The notes under the pieces are model-generated. The model was not told the DNA's origin. It ran no database searches and worked only from the letters and a program-made list of their open reading frames with translations. Below are positions 5,905 through 5,949 of a stretch of 5,949 nucleotides of DNA, piece after piece. Source of the stretch: Solirubrobacterales bacterium. Lineage in GTDB: Bacteria > Actinomycetota > Thermoleophilia > Solirubrobacterales > Solirubrobacteraceae. The position numbers and the translations under genes are program-made. The first letter of the stretch is position 1. Every line of letters begins with the position of its first letter. The stretch lies in assembly GCA_017354065.1 (NCBI GenBank), contig JAFMRN010000160.1, positions 1-5,949 on the forward strand, read 5' to 3'.

Positions 5905-5949
5905 GGGAACGGGTTTCCCCGGGTCGGTCGCGCCGGCCCCGGCCCGCGG

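Noticed and set aside
5905..5919. GGGAA/TTCCC inverted repeat upstream of the MetE-like gene
   Set aside because: Five-bp stem in very GC-rich sequence and possibly inside the coding region; expected by chance.

Overview
The window is GC-rich chromosomal DNA. Three of its genes use or probably use GTG starts, the Shine-Dalgarno sequences are purine-rich, and one gene encodes a lipoprotein with a poly-serine linker after the lipid-anchored cysteine. Together these suggest a soil-type actinobacterium. I cannot fix the genus from sequence alone; a Thermoleophilia or Streptomyces/Pseudonocardia-like host is only a guess. I see no mobile elements, CRISPR arrays, tRNA or rRNA genes, and no sign of gene decay.

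Layout, left to right. Positions 1-204 hold the C-terminal end of a GntR-family regulator with an FCD ligand-binding domain (+). A 93-bp gap carries a good sigma70-type promoter (TTGACA, 16 bp, TATACA) overlapped by a GTATAC core typical of FCD-GntR operators. It drives a two-gene operon: an aldehyde dehydrogenase (298-1743) and a double-VOC-domain protein resembling CatE-type extradiol dioxygenases (1758-2627). A perfect 11-bp hairpin at 2642-2666 separates this operon from a convergent gene for a NitT/TauT (NMT1/SsuA)-type substrate-binding lipoprotein (2680-3762, -). A 127-bp divergent control region follows. Then come an NAD(P)-binding oxidoreductase of the 6-phosphogluconate-dehydrogenase-like/DUF1932 type (3890-4807, +) and, convergent with it and only 5 bp away, a MetE-like zinc methyltransferase-family protein (4813-5904, -) whose 5' end may lie beyond the window.

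Inferred logic: a ligand-responsive FCD regulator, an uptake binding protein, a ring-cleavage-like VOC enzyme, two NAD(P) oxidoreductases and a short MetE paralogue look like a catabolic or transport locus for a small organic acid, aromatic or C1/sulfur-bearing compound. The substrate cannot be read from the sequence. The strongest evidence that the genes form one regulon is a 13-bp element (11 of 13 identical). It sits at the -10 region of the aldehyde dehydrogenase promoter and, in the same orientation relative to transcription, at the probable -10 region of the binding-protein promoter.
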